Of a stretch of 64,000 bases of DNA, positions 52,775 through 64,000 are shown piece after piece (the first letter of the stretch is position 1; each line of letters opens with the position of its first letter). The stretch comes from Archegozetes longisetosus (Eukaryota > Arthropoda > Arachnida > Sarcoptiformes > Trhypochthoniidae). The stretch spans positions 14,619,172-14,683,171 of the forward strand of contig JAEMBT020000008.1 of NCBI GenBank assembly GCA_018873245.2, written 5' to 3'. Both the position numbers and the translations under genes were made by a program. Under the pieces are notes generated by a model, which was not told where the DNA came from, did not search any database, and was given only the letters and a program-made list of their open reading frames with translations.

Positions 52775-53005
52775 ATGTGTTGCCTACAACCAGCTCATGC
52801 CTTATTATCACGTTTGGTGAGTTATTTGCCAAAACTGTTCGATAACTCTCCTTATGAACTGTCACAACTAATCCCTTTCCTCATACCAATATTGTTCGAG
52901 TACAAAAGACAACTTACACAATACTGGTATTGCTTATCAATATTTTCGTCAATTTCATGTACTGTTCGCTATTGCATTTATTTTATCCCATTTATTTTAA
53001 TTTAA
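52775..53005 (+). CDS. Open frame or exon, unrecognised, hydrophobic helices
   Basis: The frame of 76 codons contains HALLSRLVSYLPKLFDNSPY and then ELSQLIPFLIPILFEYKRQL, suggestive of helical-repeat or membrane-associated sequence. A possible acceptor (CTACAACCAG) lies just before HALLS and a possible donor (ACTG|GTATTG) at 52926. No family recognised. It may belong to the same plus-strand transcript as the candidate exon at 48225, but nothing proves it. Confidence 0.22.
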   Translation: MCCLQPAHALLSRLVSYLPKLFDNSPYELSQLIPFLIPILFEYKRQLTQYWYCLSIFSSISCTVRYCIYFIPFILI

Positions 53006-53109
53006 AGATTAAAATTTCAGAGATATTTACTAGAAATATGCATTGCGTAACTTATATTTAGATCAATATATTGTTTGTGCGAATGAAGTCCTGATTTATT
53101 TAAAAGCCT

Positions 53110-53139
53110 GACAGATACTGACAGATACGGACAGATACG
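53110..53139 (+). repeat. Three tandem copies of a 10-bp unit
   Basis: GACAGATACT, GACAGATACG and GACAGATACG in succession, followed by a partial GAC. Confidence 0.85.
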
Positions 53140-56100
53140 GACTTGCAATCGCTTGAATATAAGGCAAAGCATATGAAACAAAAATTACATTTATTTGCAC
53201 TGCTTTTTCATTGATCAGTCAATACAATAATAATTGATTCATATAAAGTATTAAACAAATATTCTATTTAATTCACAACTTCCGTTTCTATGGGTTATAA
53301 ATTGATATTAAAAGTTTATTTAAAGAGAGTCATATCATTAACGTTCACAATCAGTTAGTGTTTGCATGTACAAAGTTTTATTCACTCTAATGTAATATGT
53401 TTAATAACCATTCAAATGAAAGTTTCATCTATTTTGACCATAACAAATTGAAAATATAACAATTATTTTCATCTGTGATTTTTCGATATTTACCTCAATA
53501 AAATAAGTTCTCAAGAGATGATCAGTAACATAAGATTAAAGGTAAATATTTAGTTTTAAAAACATAAGCTTATTTCAACAACAGGCAGCTACGGATTAAC
53601 TAAACTATGTTAAAATGAAACAAATTGAAGTGATGTGTGTACAACGACAACCATCATACTGATCTATGATTTGACTGATTGGCTTATTGAACAAAAGTTT
53701 CTAAAACTATATTATATGACCTTTACTTATGATTAAACATTACTTGCATCCTCTTCTTCATTTAATCACACGCTCTATTGTTACGTTCATGTTATATATC
53801 ACTTATAACTTGTAATTTTTCAAACAAACAATTATTTGACACGCGATTAAGCGATTTACCTTTCATGAAATAATTAAGAGGTGCGGTCAGACTAAGTGCA
53901 ACCGAAATTTCTCTAACTATAACATGACTCAGAAGTTTGCTCCATAAAACAACTATCGCTCTCACGATACTCACTGTTTTCGCTGTATTTTAGATAGACG
54001 TCAGATTCTCAGAGGAATAACTTGAAAGTTTGTTACAGTTCTTTTACGCCTAGCATAATTCGTTGAGTCGTAGAATCGCTATGATTCGGAAAACTTTTGA
54101 TACAACTCCACTTTCGATTCTAACAAATCTTGTTTTCGTTATTCCTAATTGAACACAAATTAAAAGAGGATCATCAGCATAAAAGCTCAGAGAAACCAAT
54201 TGACACAATGACGGTTTCTCTTATCAATTATTTCTTAATCACTTCATCTTTGGTCTAATTGCTGTTTAAGTGTGTGCTTTAATGGTTTTATCTGAAATAG
54301 TTTTGATGCAAATCGAGTCCATACAAAAATTACAATCTCACAAAAAGCAACTTGAAATTCACTTGGAACAATTTGATTATCAGGGCTAACAAAAAGTTTA
54401 TATTGACTAAAGATATTGAATCAAACTAGAAATATTTTTCATACGATAGTTTTGATTGTATGAACAAAATTTGAATTTGCATTACAATCAATTTGAAGTG
54501 ATTTAAATTTGGAATACTTGAGTTAGATTACTTTTCAAACAAAACGCGACTCCATCAATTATCACAAGAATAGTTATAACTTTGTTCTTAGGGTTAACGA
54601 AATACGATTGCGATCAACTAAACCTTACTGCTCAATGAAAAGTTTAATAACAAAGAGATGGCGACTTTTCAACAGTAAAGCTCAATTATGAAGTAAAGCA
54701 GCAAAGATTCATATTTAAATATTCACTCTTCAAAAATTGTCATCAACTCCATAGCAAGTCTCAAAAACTCACTGGTTTTCTGAAATCAATTTTTGAAAGC
54801 TTTCTTATGGAAAATTATTTGGATCTTTGGGCGAATATTTAATTAATATGTCAAACATTTATTAAGCCTTCAACTAAGTATTTATAAAGTTTTTTTCAAC
54901 AAGTTCTCATTGTCCGCAAACTCTCAGATCGATGTAAGAATTCGGTCAAATATTTATTACATGTGAAATTCCTTTTGCAAGCAATAGAAACCCCAAATTA
55001 TGTTCTGGACGCTGTTTCAAAAGTCTCTCCTAAAGTGAAAGAAAAGGACGTTTTTGTATGCTTACTAAGTATAAGCCAAAGTCGAAAAAGATAGTAATGA
55101 CTCGAAAATTGAGAGCTTTTTCTACCAAAATGTGTTACACATAGAAATGGTGCAATTATTATGATATGACTATGATTTCTACCGTACATTTCACATAACA
55201 TATATTCCCCAAATGTGTCGATACATGACTTTCATCTATCATATAGATATTGCTCAATATTTGGAAAAAGTAAAATTTTCTTGAAAGAGTATAAAGTTTT
55301 AAAGCTATAATTTACTTGAATCACGTTAAAATAATAGTGGTGATAACAGTTGAAATAAATAAAATTGTGACCTTCAATCAATTTCTTAGTCCCTCTTACT
55401 CAATTGAATATATTGTGAAACTTTTAGAATTGAAGTCCACAATTAAATCGTCAATTTATCGATAGAGGTTGCTTTCATTTTCTATTTTGAAGGCATATAT
55501 TTGAAAATAGTTCTAGTTCTAAAAAATTAGTTTTGAAAAACCTTCGGATGTAAACTATTAAAAATTGACATTTCGCATAAAATCTCGAATAAGAAATCTT
55601 ATTGAAAGTAATTGAGAAAGTGTTGCAATAAGAATGTTATTTCAATGTCAAACCAATTTTTGAATCCCAATCCTGAACCTCATTGACGTAACAAATAATA
55701 CGTTTAAACATAACTACACAATCAATCAAAATCTCGGACTAAGTGTAATCAATAAAATGATAAAAATGCTCAGTTTTTCTATACATAAACATTGTTGTCG
55801 CGTGGACTAAAGTGAAGATGAGGAGAGCAGTTAGAGAATGACGTAGTGAATAGTAGAGTGTGCTCTGGCCCATCAATCAATTTTAGATAAATTAGAGTCT
55901 ATTAAATGCAGCACGTTTAACAATAAGAGACTTCTTCAAACTGTTTAGTATTTCTCGGCCATTCAATATTATAACAATTGTATGAACCTATTTGAATGCA
56001 GCAAACCAAATTCAATTATTTTTTAAAGCTTCAGAGAATAATAGCCTGAGTAAATAGAGATCATTTAAAGATGTTTTATAGCAACTTACAGCGAAACTCT

Positions 56101-56396
56101 ATATTTGATATAGCACTTAGGCTCAAATATAATAAACGTTATATAATGCTGGATTGAGTGACACACAAATTATTTAAAGCTTCACTCTAACACAATCAAA
56201 ACTACAATTATATGCTATATCTTCAACTTGAAGAAGAACCAAAGTGCAACCATAGCATTACATCAAATTAATAAATTAGAAAATAAATAGCGCGCAACAC
56301 ATTTTTGTTTACTAACTCATGAGTCAAAAATATCTGAAAAATATTTAGCTAAGTAGTGAAGCAAATGGTTTAAGTAGTGAATTATTTATACTTTAG
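53140..56396. other. AT-rich, no gene seen
   Basis: The upstream exon of the PET-LIM-type gene should lie here or further left, but none could be picked out. Confidence 0.4.
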
Positions 56397-56479
56397 GGAG
56401 TATTGGTTCAGGAAGTGGATGATGGACAGAAGTGCATGGATTGTGAAACGTGCCCCGGATTTAAAGCACACATTTGGAG
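56397..56479 (+). CDS. Internal exon of a testin/limpet-type PET-LIM protein gene (partial)
   Basis: An 83-nt exon sits between a good acceptor (TTTATACTTTAG) and donor (GGAG|GTAAAC). The frame starting at its first base reads GVLVQEVDDGQKCMDCETCP, then GFKAHIWR, and ends in phase 2. The order C-x2-C-x2-C-x-GF-x2-H-x-WR matches the cysteine-rich segment just ahead of the PET domain in testin, where it is C-x2-C-x3-C-x-GF-x2-H-x-WR. Related PET-LIM proteins (limpet, prickle) are adaptor proteins at actin structures or in planar polarity. The expected next segment (K-x-C-x2-C-x-C plus PET and LIM domains) was not found before the right edge of the window. The upstream exon was not identified either. 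A second frame is also open but has no recognisable pattern. The family call is likely; the exact member is undecided. Confidence 0.5.
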
Positions 56480-58219
56480 GTAAACAATTTTCTATTTAAC
56501 CATCTATTGCAATTACTAACTCTAAGCTTACAGATCAAACTTAGCTATTCTAGTCTAATACTCAATACATTTGACATCGATATTTCATTTTATACAACTA
56601 ACTCATTTGTTCAATCGTTTGAAAGAAATGTTAATATAAGTTTATTTTAAAGATCACTTCTAATATTTGCAAGCTAAAGCATTCAATTTGAAAAATGACA
56701 TTTTTTAAGTGCATTAAAGCATTATTTAGTGTTATTACTAGATTTTGAGAAATCGATTCACGAAAATATGTTAAATGGTTTGATTGACGAGTCATTAATT
56801 CAAAACTTAATGCAAATATAAATTAGGTATATATTCGTGATGCGAGTGCTTTAGAGTAAAGCCATTAAATAACGTAATTTAACGAATTTTTACATGAAAT
56901 TGTGTTATATATTGACTAACTGAATAAAATGTGAAGCATCAATAAGTCAAACAATATGCTTTAGGCTCTCATAAGATTCAGAAAGATTCTAGTCTTCAAT
57001 ATTTACTGTCAACTATGAAAAATTGATTCATTCATGTCTTAAATCAAGTTGTCTTAGATTTTGATCTTAGATCAAACTTGAAGTTGTTTAAACTTAAACT
57101 TAAGCATTAAATCAAATAAATTATAATGAAGTAATAGAAACAAAGAGATTTGTTTGAACTAATTCCTCGAATATTCACCAATTAATATAAAATAAGGCAA
57201 GAATTGCAAAGATTAGATGAATCGGTTGCTTTGTTTGATGGATTCACAACTTTATCATTGAATGTATGTGTGAGCGTAGAGATGAACTGATGATGGAGTT
57301 ATGGCTAAATTGGCTTTGTCTGTACACCAGTTGTGCATTTTTACACAAACACAATCTGCAAATCCGAAGACAGATATTTAACAGACAATCAGAAGTTAAA
57401 GAATTTTGTGTGAAAACTCATATTTATTTGAATAATAAGAAGAGAAATATTTGGACACTTGAATAGGAGTATAAAATATGAAAATTGATTTGCTATGTAT
57501 TTTTATGATGGGTAAAAACAATTGATTAACATATAATTGTCAATAAAATTCTGTTTTGTGCAAAAGCAAACTCAACTAAACTAATACCCATTTATTATTA
57601 GATGCGTTTGAAGCACAAGTTAGCCGTAAATTCAGTCACAAATCATTGTTAAAGAAAATTAAGTGTTGTACTAATCAATTTCATATATTACTGGACGATT
57701 GCTGTGCATTTTAGCCTTTACTGAATCTCATAAACATTAAGTATTAACAGCACTTTGAGAAAAGATAAAAAGCGATAAAACACTTTCCAAATGATGATTG
57801 AGAGCACATAAAGATAAGAATAATAAGTTTTGATAATGTCAACTTTTCGCTAATATGCATAGCAAACCGTTTAATTTGCAAGTTTTAGACCACAATTTTC
57901 GACAGTATTAATATTAATTTTAGTACATTAAGAAAGGCACGTATTCACACATCCGTTGGAAGCAATTGAGTATTCCGTTGGAAATGTTGTCTGTAATGTA
58001 CAGCATTGGGCATTACATGTCAATTCATGCATTCAATTTCCGAGCAATCTTTTAACAAATTGTCATTTCGTCTCCTATAGCATTAATCACTTTTGCTATC
58101 TTTCGTATCTTTTGTCATTTCAATTCTTCTGCTATTATTTCAAAATAAGTGTTATAACTAGTGATACAGAGCTTAATCTTTTCTGCACCTCCTCTATAGC
58201 TAAATGTCTTCGTATCGTT

Positions 58220-58241
58220 AGAGAGAGAGAGAGAGAGAGAA
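58220..58241. repeat. (GA)n microsatellite
   Basis: About ten GA units. A 113-codon open frame runs through it but shows no protein signature apart from the resulting RERERER run. Confidence 0.9.
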
Positions 58242-58765
58242 AGCAAAAAATAGCAAAAGTTTTAGTGGAATTATGCCAAACATGCGATTGGTGTTAAAGA
58301 CGCGCATCAGATATATTGCAAAACATTAACCGTTAGGTGAAATCACAGTTTGCGAACATAACAGTGAACAAGTGTTGTACTTAGCTAACTTTTGTCTGGC
58401 CATTTTGCCATGATTTGGTGCCTTTATTTTGTTTTAGTCCTGCTGTGATCTCTCATTCCAGTTGTTTCTCTAAAGTATTATTTGAGTTTGGATTTTTTGC
58501 CCGACACTATTATTTTTGATAATTAATTTTGATTATTATTTCTAAAAAATCGGCATAAAAATAAAATTGGTAAAAGAATAAATTTAGGCTAGTTGGTTTG
58601 AAATGCAATAGAAGCGATTAGGAAGTGAGAGGAGTTGCGAAAAATTGTTGCGCGACTTAGTCTCACACTCTCACTATTGACATGTGTGCACATGCGACAC
58701 ACCAACACCAATATGAGAACAACTCTACCAAATGTTCTCTTCGGTTCCGCAAAGAATAAATCATA

Positions 58766-58827
58766 ATGGCTTCAACTGCTAAGAGTAAGAAAGCTACTAA
58801 CAAAAAGAAATCAACCATTATTTCTGA
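58766..58827 (+). CDS. Probable 5' coding exon, basic N-terminus (partial gene)
   Basis: An ATG opens MASTAKSKKATNKKKSTIIS, followed by a canonical donor (TCTGA|GTAAGT); the exon ends in phase 2. The roughly 150 bases upstream are richer in GC than the surroundings and could be a promoter or 5' UTR. The lysine/serine-rich start resembles flexible N-termini of several families, for example myosin regulatory light chains, but nothing here decides. It ends in the same phase as the PET-LIM-type exon 2.3 kb upstream, so it could be an alternative first exon of that gene. It could also join a candidate exon at 62103. Product unknown. Confidence 0.4.
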
Positions 58828-60990
58828 GTAAGTGTTTTTTGTTAAGATTGTTATAAGTTTTGAAATGAATATTATTTTTTTGTTAAAATATGTCCTTATC
58901 ACTTATGAATACAACCATTATTACTATTTTCATAGTGTCTCACCATATCGCTAAAGGTTATAATCATAAAAATAATTATTAGATTTTCATTTAATAACTT
59001 AAGTTTTACTCATTTGATAACTTAAAGTGTTTTAATAGTTGTTAAATACTTTAATATAATGCGATCACAAGAATCGAATTGGGATTGAAAATAGAAAAGT
59101 TTAGTTTATGAGTGTTAACACTCTATTGTTCACAAGTTTGATTGTGTTGCGTGAGTGACTACTCCTACATAGAATGGTATTTAGTATTTGTGAATTTATT
59201 GTTCCTCTAATTCTAATAATTACTTGCGAACATACTTTCTTGCGATCACTCCCAACAAACGAAAAAATAGTGCTAAATAATCACATTTTCCGTAAGATTG
59301 ACAAGAGACACCTGATCAACTAATTAGGATGAGAACTAGAGCTACTTGGAATGCATGGCTAGCGTTATTGTGTGCTCATAAGATGTTTGCTTTTAGTTTT
59401 CTTTCATATCTAACTAACATTTTCACGTTGATTATGATACTTATGAAGCCTTTAACAAAGCATTGTATGGATTGGCGATTCGCCAAATGTTATGTTATAC
59501 TATATTTCACATATGTTTGATAAATGTTAATGTAATAGTCAATAGCAAATCACTAATTCAGATCCAAACCTATTCATCATTATATTGATCGCATACTTAC
59601 GAACTTACGAACGGATAGCTTAGGTTAACATGGGTATCAATACTATTGTTTTCGTCCATATTATTAGTCAGTATCTAATTTGTTACTCATATAACGCTTC
59701 GTTCAATCACCAATAGTAATAAATTAGAAATTTTTCACTTTAGCTTAAAACTGCTTAAGGAAACTGATTTAGTTTTTATTAGTTTACTTTGAAAGGTACT
59801 TTGTTTTATGTAACTATCGATTGCCATGACAATTTATGGCGATTTTCTTATTTGAAACTTTTCAACAATAATAAAACATTGGCACAAATCTGGACTATTA
59901 CCATATCGTTAGATTATATGAGTGAAGACTAGAGGAACCCCAGTTAAACCAATAGTTCAAGTGATCAGAATCGGTGATAGAGATTGCGAAACAGCAGTTA
60001 AACTGAATTGAAAGCAATTGTTCTTACTTTCATATCTCTAATGGTATTAGCGATTTGTGCGAATTTGTTTTGAAAACAGCTTTTCTTTGATGAGTTGCGC
60101 TGAAAATAAAAATTAATTGTCGTAAGAATAACACAATTTGGGAGTTATTACGTTATATAAAGACAAACGTATACCTGAGTAAACCATTAATAATCAACTA
60201 AACAAACGAAAAACTTTGTATAAATAAAGAATAAGAATAGTTCTCTAGCAATAACAGTTTTGTTTAGTCAACTTCTGTAATCCATTCAATTTAGAAAACG
60301 CAATATTCCCCAATCACTAAATCACAAATGGTTTTGCCCTCTAATTCAATACTCCATCGAAAACGTGAATATCTTCTCTAATTAACTTACCATCAATTGT
60401 TCAGCTAATTGTAGCTGGAGTTTCAAACAATTCAATTTTGGACTTAATGTTTTTGTCTGATTCTGGTTTTAAAGAATAATCGAAAAATTGTGTAGAAAAT
60501 TGTTGAGTAGAGTTTGACAAACTCGAGATTTAGTAATTTTCGGATAATTAAACATGTGAGTCATGGCTAAGGCCTGATTTATTGGTTTAGTTATAAGTTT
60601 TTATTGAAAGCAGAGCCAAACGAATACTGATAATTAAAATGGTTACTCTATTTATAGCTTTGAAGGATGTTATTTCTCTTCGTTAAAATTTAAATTGATT
60701 CAAAAATTTTCATTACTATTGATTAAGCACTTCAATCACTTACACGATAATAACCCGACGACTCAAAGTTGGTTCAAACTCTTTAAAGCATGTTTAAAGA
60801 ACATTTCAATGTTATTATGAGTTAGTGTTTATTCATCTCTTAATCTTATTATGCTCTTAGACTTGAAATGTCTCTCTAGTGTTTCAAATATTTCTTTCCT
60901 CCTAACGATTAATATTCAAAATAGATTTCTTCAAACTTATTCGAGTAGAATAATCAAAACTGTAACAAAAGTAATAACTAAATTAACCTG

Positions 60991-61258
60991 TTAAGAACTG
61001 CTTTAGTCAGGTTTTTTGGTCTCGGGGAGATGGCTAAAACCTGAAATACCTTAAATTTCTGGTGGTAAGGGGTGATGAGTACCGAAATATATTTTAATTT
61101 GTTGTCAAACCTCTGACTTGTTTAAGAATAAACAATTGATTGATGCATCAAATACAGTCTTAAAGTTTTTGCAACATTTTATTTTCAGGCCTATAATTAA
61201 ATTTTGGGAAATCTCTGGGGGACTATAGCCCACTAGCCTCCCACAGGCTGCAGCTGTG
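60991..61258 (-). repeat. Dispersed repeat, copy A (268 bp)
   Basis: This is the opposite-facing partner of the copy at 18993-19260, 42 kb away. Its strongest block is the GC-rich GGGGGACTATAGCCCACTAG next to CCTCCCACAGGCTGCAGCTG on the plus strand. Divergence is considerable, so the insertions are old. Confidence 0.7.
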
Positions 61259-64000
61259 CTGTTAGGCAATAAGAATAGTATTTGATGAATAAATAAGTCA
61301 AACTTATTTGTTGGTTGGATTTATTTTTAAAAAATGCAAAATTGATTGTCAATAAGCATAAATAAAGTGATTGTTTTGGTTGAAAAGATTGTTCATACAT
61401 ATGAAAAATGCAGAAACAAGTCTAAACGTATATCGAATTGAAAATTTATGCTTTTAAGTTATAAGACCCATAAAATCTTAGCTCCAACAACGCTAAACTT
61501 CTACGCAAACAAATTTATCATGTGGTTTAACTTTTGAATCCAAATCTCTTCAGTCCTCCACTCAATTGAGAGCATTTTAGAGGAAGAGATGAAATAGTAT
61601 CAAAGAATGACAAAAAGTGATTTTTCATACAACTATTTAACATTAAATTTGATGTGAATATCAGCCTATTATACTTGATGTGAAAAAAAAGTTGAAACGA
61701 ACTGTTCAAAACAATCTGTGGTAGTGTTTGACAACAAATGTTTTAGAATCGATTATTTATGTAAATGTAAGACACATACAGATTGCGATCATTCGTATAA
61801 AACGCATGGCAACAAATAGGTTAATATTAGTTTGACTTCATGTTTATCGCAAGTCAATAATGGAATGTAATGCAATGCGTTTTTTAACGATCGATCACAC
61901 AATAATTATGAAACAATTACAATGACACTTTGGTTATTATCGGTTTAAGATAAAACATAGTATCGTACGCTTATTTAAGTTTGTTTCGTGTTTTTCTATC
62001 TACAACATAAACCAATCAATTGATTTACTTGAGGCCAAAATTAGAAGTCCTATTAATTTAAGTAATTTATGATCGAATTGAAATCGTTTTGTTTTTATTC
62101 AGCCTAAAAATGTCTTGGCTTGTGATGGATGTACGGGTCTTGTTTTTAGATGGTTTAACTGAAAAATTAGTTTTTACTCTTACGTGTTTGACTGGCATCA
62201 GAGAGAAAGCTTTCACGTGTTCATTAAACGAGATCAACCAAAGCTTATTCGGAACTGTTCAATGCTAATTATGATTATCATGTCATACAGACTCATTTCA
62301 CTGACAGGTTGCAAGTTGATCTGAAGATCAAAATAAATTTCACAGTTAATTGTGCAAATGCTCAACGTAAACAAATTAAAGTTATTATAATTCAAATTTT
62401 AGTATTGACTCATTGGCTCTAAAATAGAACTGAGCCTATATTTTCCAAAATGTTTACCGAGAGTTTGGACAGAAGTTCAGTTCTATCTATTCCTAAAATG
62501 ACATAAGCATGTTAAAAAAATCAAGGTTTCAATGAACTATGGTAATGATTGTCGAAAAGAATATCAGAGCAATCCTTAGACGTTTGGCCAGAACTGTAAC
62601 TAAAGCGTGTATCTTGATAGAGAAGAAACATGTTGACAGTAGCGCTTAAGTTCACAGCATACCCTTGTATTTACTGATTGCTGTATAAATACATATAAGA
62701 TGCTTTTATTAAAGCTATCTATCATTATACTACTCATCTTGAAACAGAATCGCTTCATTTATAGCTCATATTCTTCTGTGAGCCACCCGATTGTGTTGGA
62801 AACTAAACTGATTACTTGCTCAAAAGCTGGTAAAGTTAGCTTCTCTTGATTTACTGACACGTCAAATGCCAGTTAACTTTACTTTTCAATGTCATTGTAA
62901 ATAAGACATCAAACTTTTCGTCAACTTTACTTTTCATCAATGCTTCAACTTGAAACTCATTTGAAAAACAGCAACATTTTTATAGTAATCTAATCTCTAT
63001 ACAAATTCTTTGAAGATTATCTTTTTTACTCAATTAGCAAAACTGAAAATATATTCACTTTTGGTGTTTTTGGTTTACTTTTCTTCAATTGAAAAAATGA
63101 AATTACACTCCAAAACTTAATAATCCTCTATAGCGACAAGATAAAGGTCATCGCTATGCCAATCTTCCTATGATGCACACGAATTTTTCGCCAGATTTTA
63201 TTTGTAATTTTTCTGCTGCTACATTTAATATTCGATAAGTTTGCCAGTATCTGAAGATATTATGGTCTGATGGAAAGCACGCTCTCACAGAGCATCATTC
63301 TGTTGATATCGGGGATTAAGTTTTTGAGTGTAAGTTTTATTAGGCAAAAAATTGAAGCTTTAGTGAGATACACTCGAAATACAGATATGCAAGCATCTCT
63401 TCAATAATTAAAATTGTATAATTGATCTATGCACGAATTCGTTAAAACGTGCAACTGTTGGTTAGAAAACTTTACGATAAACTCAATACACGATCATTTT
63501 TTAGAATAATAATAATCAACTGCATTAGCGAATGAAAAACTAATTTTCGGTTTGAGTAAAGACTAGACAGGAATAGCGCATAACAGAGCTGACACAAGTA
63601 CACCTTTTTGTCTGTCATCATTTTTATGACATTACTTATGCCACACGAGTGTTAGTCATAGGCGCTATCCTAAAACAATCACATTTGATCTGAGCTGAAC
63701 GCTGGCTCATTAAACTTTAGAGTTTGTGTCAGTTTTTGATTTTTGAAATGTTGCACACATTGCCATTAATGACAACAGAAGATGTTGAGTTAGTATTGAA
63801 ATTGAATTCAAAGTGAGTTTACTATTAAATATATATTGCATAATATATTGAGAGATAAGTTTTAATTGATGGCATACTAAGTCATAATTAGGTGCAACCT
63901 GTCATTTCATGAATATTTAATGTCTGTTATCATTTTGTGTCTCTATATTAGTTAATATTAAATGTTGATAATCTATATTATACTGTATTTGTTGCATATG
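61259..64000. other. AT-rich right end of the window
   Basis: Apart from the candidate exon at 62103-62268, nothing was identified; probably intronic if the PET-LIM-type gene continues to the right. Confidence 0.4.
62103..62268 (+). CDS. Candidate terminal exon, unrecognised protein
   Basis: A strong pyrimidine-rich acceptor (GTTTTGTTTTTATTCAG) precedes 54 open codons and a TAA. Entered in phase 2, it reads (D)LKMSWLVMDVRVLFLDGL and continues to GTVQC. It would fit in phase onto the GA left by the exon at 58766-58827 across a 3.3-kb intron. I recognise no family, and the fit may be chance. An alternative frame at the same acceptor has a CxxC pair but stops quickly. Confidence 0.2.

Noticed and set aside
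57956-58297. The longest plain open frame outside the kinase (113 codons)
   Set aside because: It crosses a GA microsatellite, and the rest has no motif, splice support or coding-like composition.
1-64000. CRISPR arrays, operons, rRNA, integrated virus genes or bacterial insertions
   Set aside because: No regularly spaced repeats, no tightly packed same-strand genes and no viral or rRNA signatures were seen.

Overview
The window looks like nuclear DNA from an animal, most likely an arthropod or another ecdysozoan with an AT-rich genome. The base composition is strongly AT-rich throughout. Protein-coding sequence occurs as short GT...AG-bounded exons; the introns of the best gene are 60-72 nt with one of 247 nt. 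There are remnants of Tc1/mariner and pogo-like DNA transposons, a tRNA-derived SINE, and CT, GA and GT microsatellites. I see no bacterial operons, ribosome-binding sites, CRISPR arrays, rRNA or intact tRNA genes. The species cannot be fixed from the sequence.

Two genes are secure. On the plus strand, 35015-36237 encodes a casein kinase 1 of the gamma type. It has one short intron, all catalytic motifs, and no C-terminal tail beyond the kinase domain. On the minus strand, 45623-44693 encodes MEAF6/Eaf6, the small subunit of NuA4 and MOZ/HBO1 histone acetyltransferase complexes, in five exons that join in frame to 162 codons. At the right side, 56397-56479 is an internal exon with the cysteine/GF/H/WR signature found at the start of testin- and limpet-type PET-LIM proteins. 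A likely 5' exon (58766-58827, MASTAKSKK...) follows. Both end in the same splice phase, so they could be alternative starts of one gene whose body lies beyond the right edge.

Weaker coding candidates are scattered through the rest. The most interesting is an open frame at 28874-29163, just downstream of the SINE, with a ubiquitin-like pattern (GVPQSHQRF, then DYN). Possible exons of unknown genes lie near 10.7, 25.4, 48.3, 52.8 and 62.1 kb.

Most of the window (about 1-35 kb, 36-44 kb and 46-56 kb) is gene-poor. It holds small non-autonomous transposons at 6.6, 9.0, 14.7, 26.1, 29.3, 30.9, 37.3-39.0 and 42.9 kb. It also holds two opposite-facing 268-bp copies of an unnamed repeat at 19.0 and 61.0 kb. 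The recognised genes (a membrane-pathway-type kinase, a chromatin subunit and a cytoskeletal LIM-type protein) have no evident functional link and appear to be neighbours by chance.
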